A stretch of 6,137 nucleotides of DNA from Coprococcus sp. (lineage in GTDB: Bacteria; Bacillota; Clostridia; Lachnospirales; Lachnospiraceae), in the NCBI GenBank assembly GCA_016296785.1, contig JAEDHX010000086.1, positions 1 to 6,137 on the forward strand, read 5' to 3'. Within the stretch, counting starts at the first letter, position 1, and every line of letters begins with the position of its first letter. The position numbers and the translations under genes are program-made. Shown here piece by piece: positions 6,094-6,137 of this stretch. The notes beneath the pieces are model-generated. The model worked only from the letters and a program-made list of their open reading frames with translations. It was not told the origin of the DNA and did not search any database.

Positions 6094-6137
6094 ATGAATA
6101 TACTTATATTAGTACATTTAGGTATGTTGACATTCTC
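6094..6137 (+). CDS. Possible start of another gene, cut by the window end
   Basis: From ATG 6094 the frame is open to the window edge, giving 14 residues, MNILILVHLGMLTF. They look like the first beta strand of a Rossmann-like fold, but no family can be named. AAGGAG (6087-6092) is a good Shine-Dalgarno, yet only one base separates it from this ATG, less than the usual 5-9. The in-frame ATG at 6124 is too far from it. No other start codon sits at ideal spacing. The stretch is too short to judge coding potential. Confidence 0.35.
   Translation, partial: MNILILVHLGMLTF

Overview
The window looks like chromosomal DNA of an anaerobic, butyrate-forming Clostridia member, most likely Lachnospiraceae. 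The reasons are a bcd-etfB-etfA cluster of the electron-bifurcating type, AT-rich DNA with AAGGAGG-like ribosome binding sites, and a modular leucine-rich-repeat surface protein of a style common in that family. The genus cannot be fixed from the sequence alone. All supported genes lie on the + strand.

Region 1 (1-2839) is the end of a fermentation operon. It holds butyryl-CoA dehydrogenase (bcd, 5' end cut off by the window edge), then etfB and etfA, with gaps of 13 and about 29 bases. Together they should form the Bcd-EtfAB system, in which crotonyl-CoA reduction by NADH is coupled to ferredoxin reduction. The other butyrate genes (thl, hbd, crt) would be expected upstream, outside the window.

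Region 2 (2840-2960) is a 121-base intergenic stretch. It holds a long hairpin that probably terminates the operon. A good candidate promoter for the next gene overlaps the 3' arm of that hairpin.

Region 3 (2961-4619) encodes a secreted 552-residue protein: signal peptide, EF-hand-like calcium loop, eight 21-residue leucine-rich repeats, a HxH/CxxC segment, an Ig-like segment and a fibronectin-III-like end. Its last 137 residues contain no Asp or Glu and 38 Lys/Arg, a striking charge split from the acidic N-terminal part.

Region 4 (4661-6058) encodes a MATE-family multidrug/cation antiporter, 41 bases after the surface-protein gene with no terminator between them. The last 79 bases hold a TATAAT box, a Shine-Dalgarno-like AAGGAG and the possible first 14 codons of another gene.

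I found no tRNA, rRNA, CRISPR array, insertion sequence or phage gene, and nothing that convincingly makes up a new multi-gene system. The most unusual features are in the surface protein and in the terminator/promoter overlap before it.
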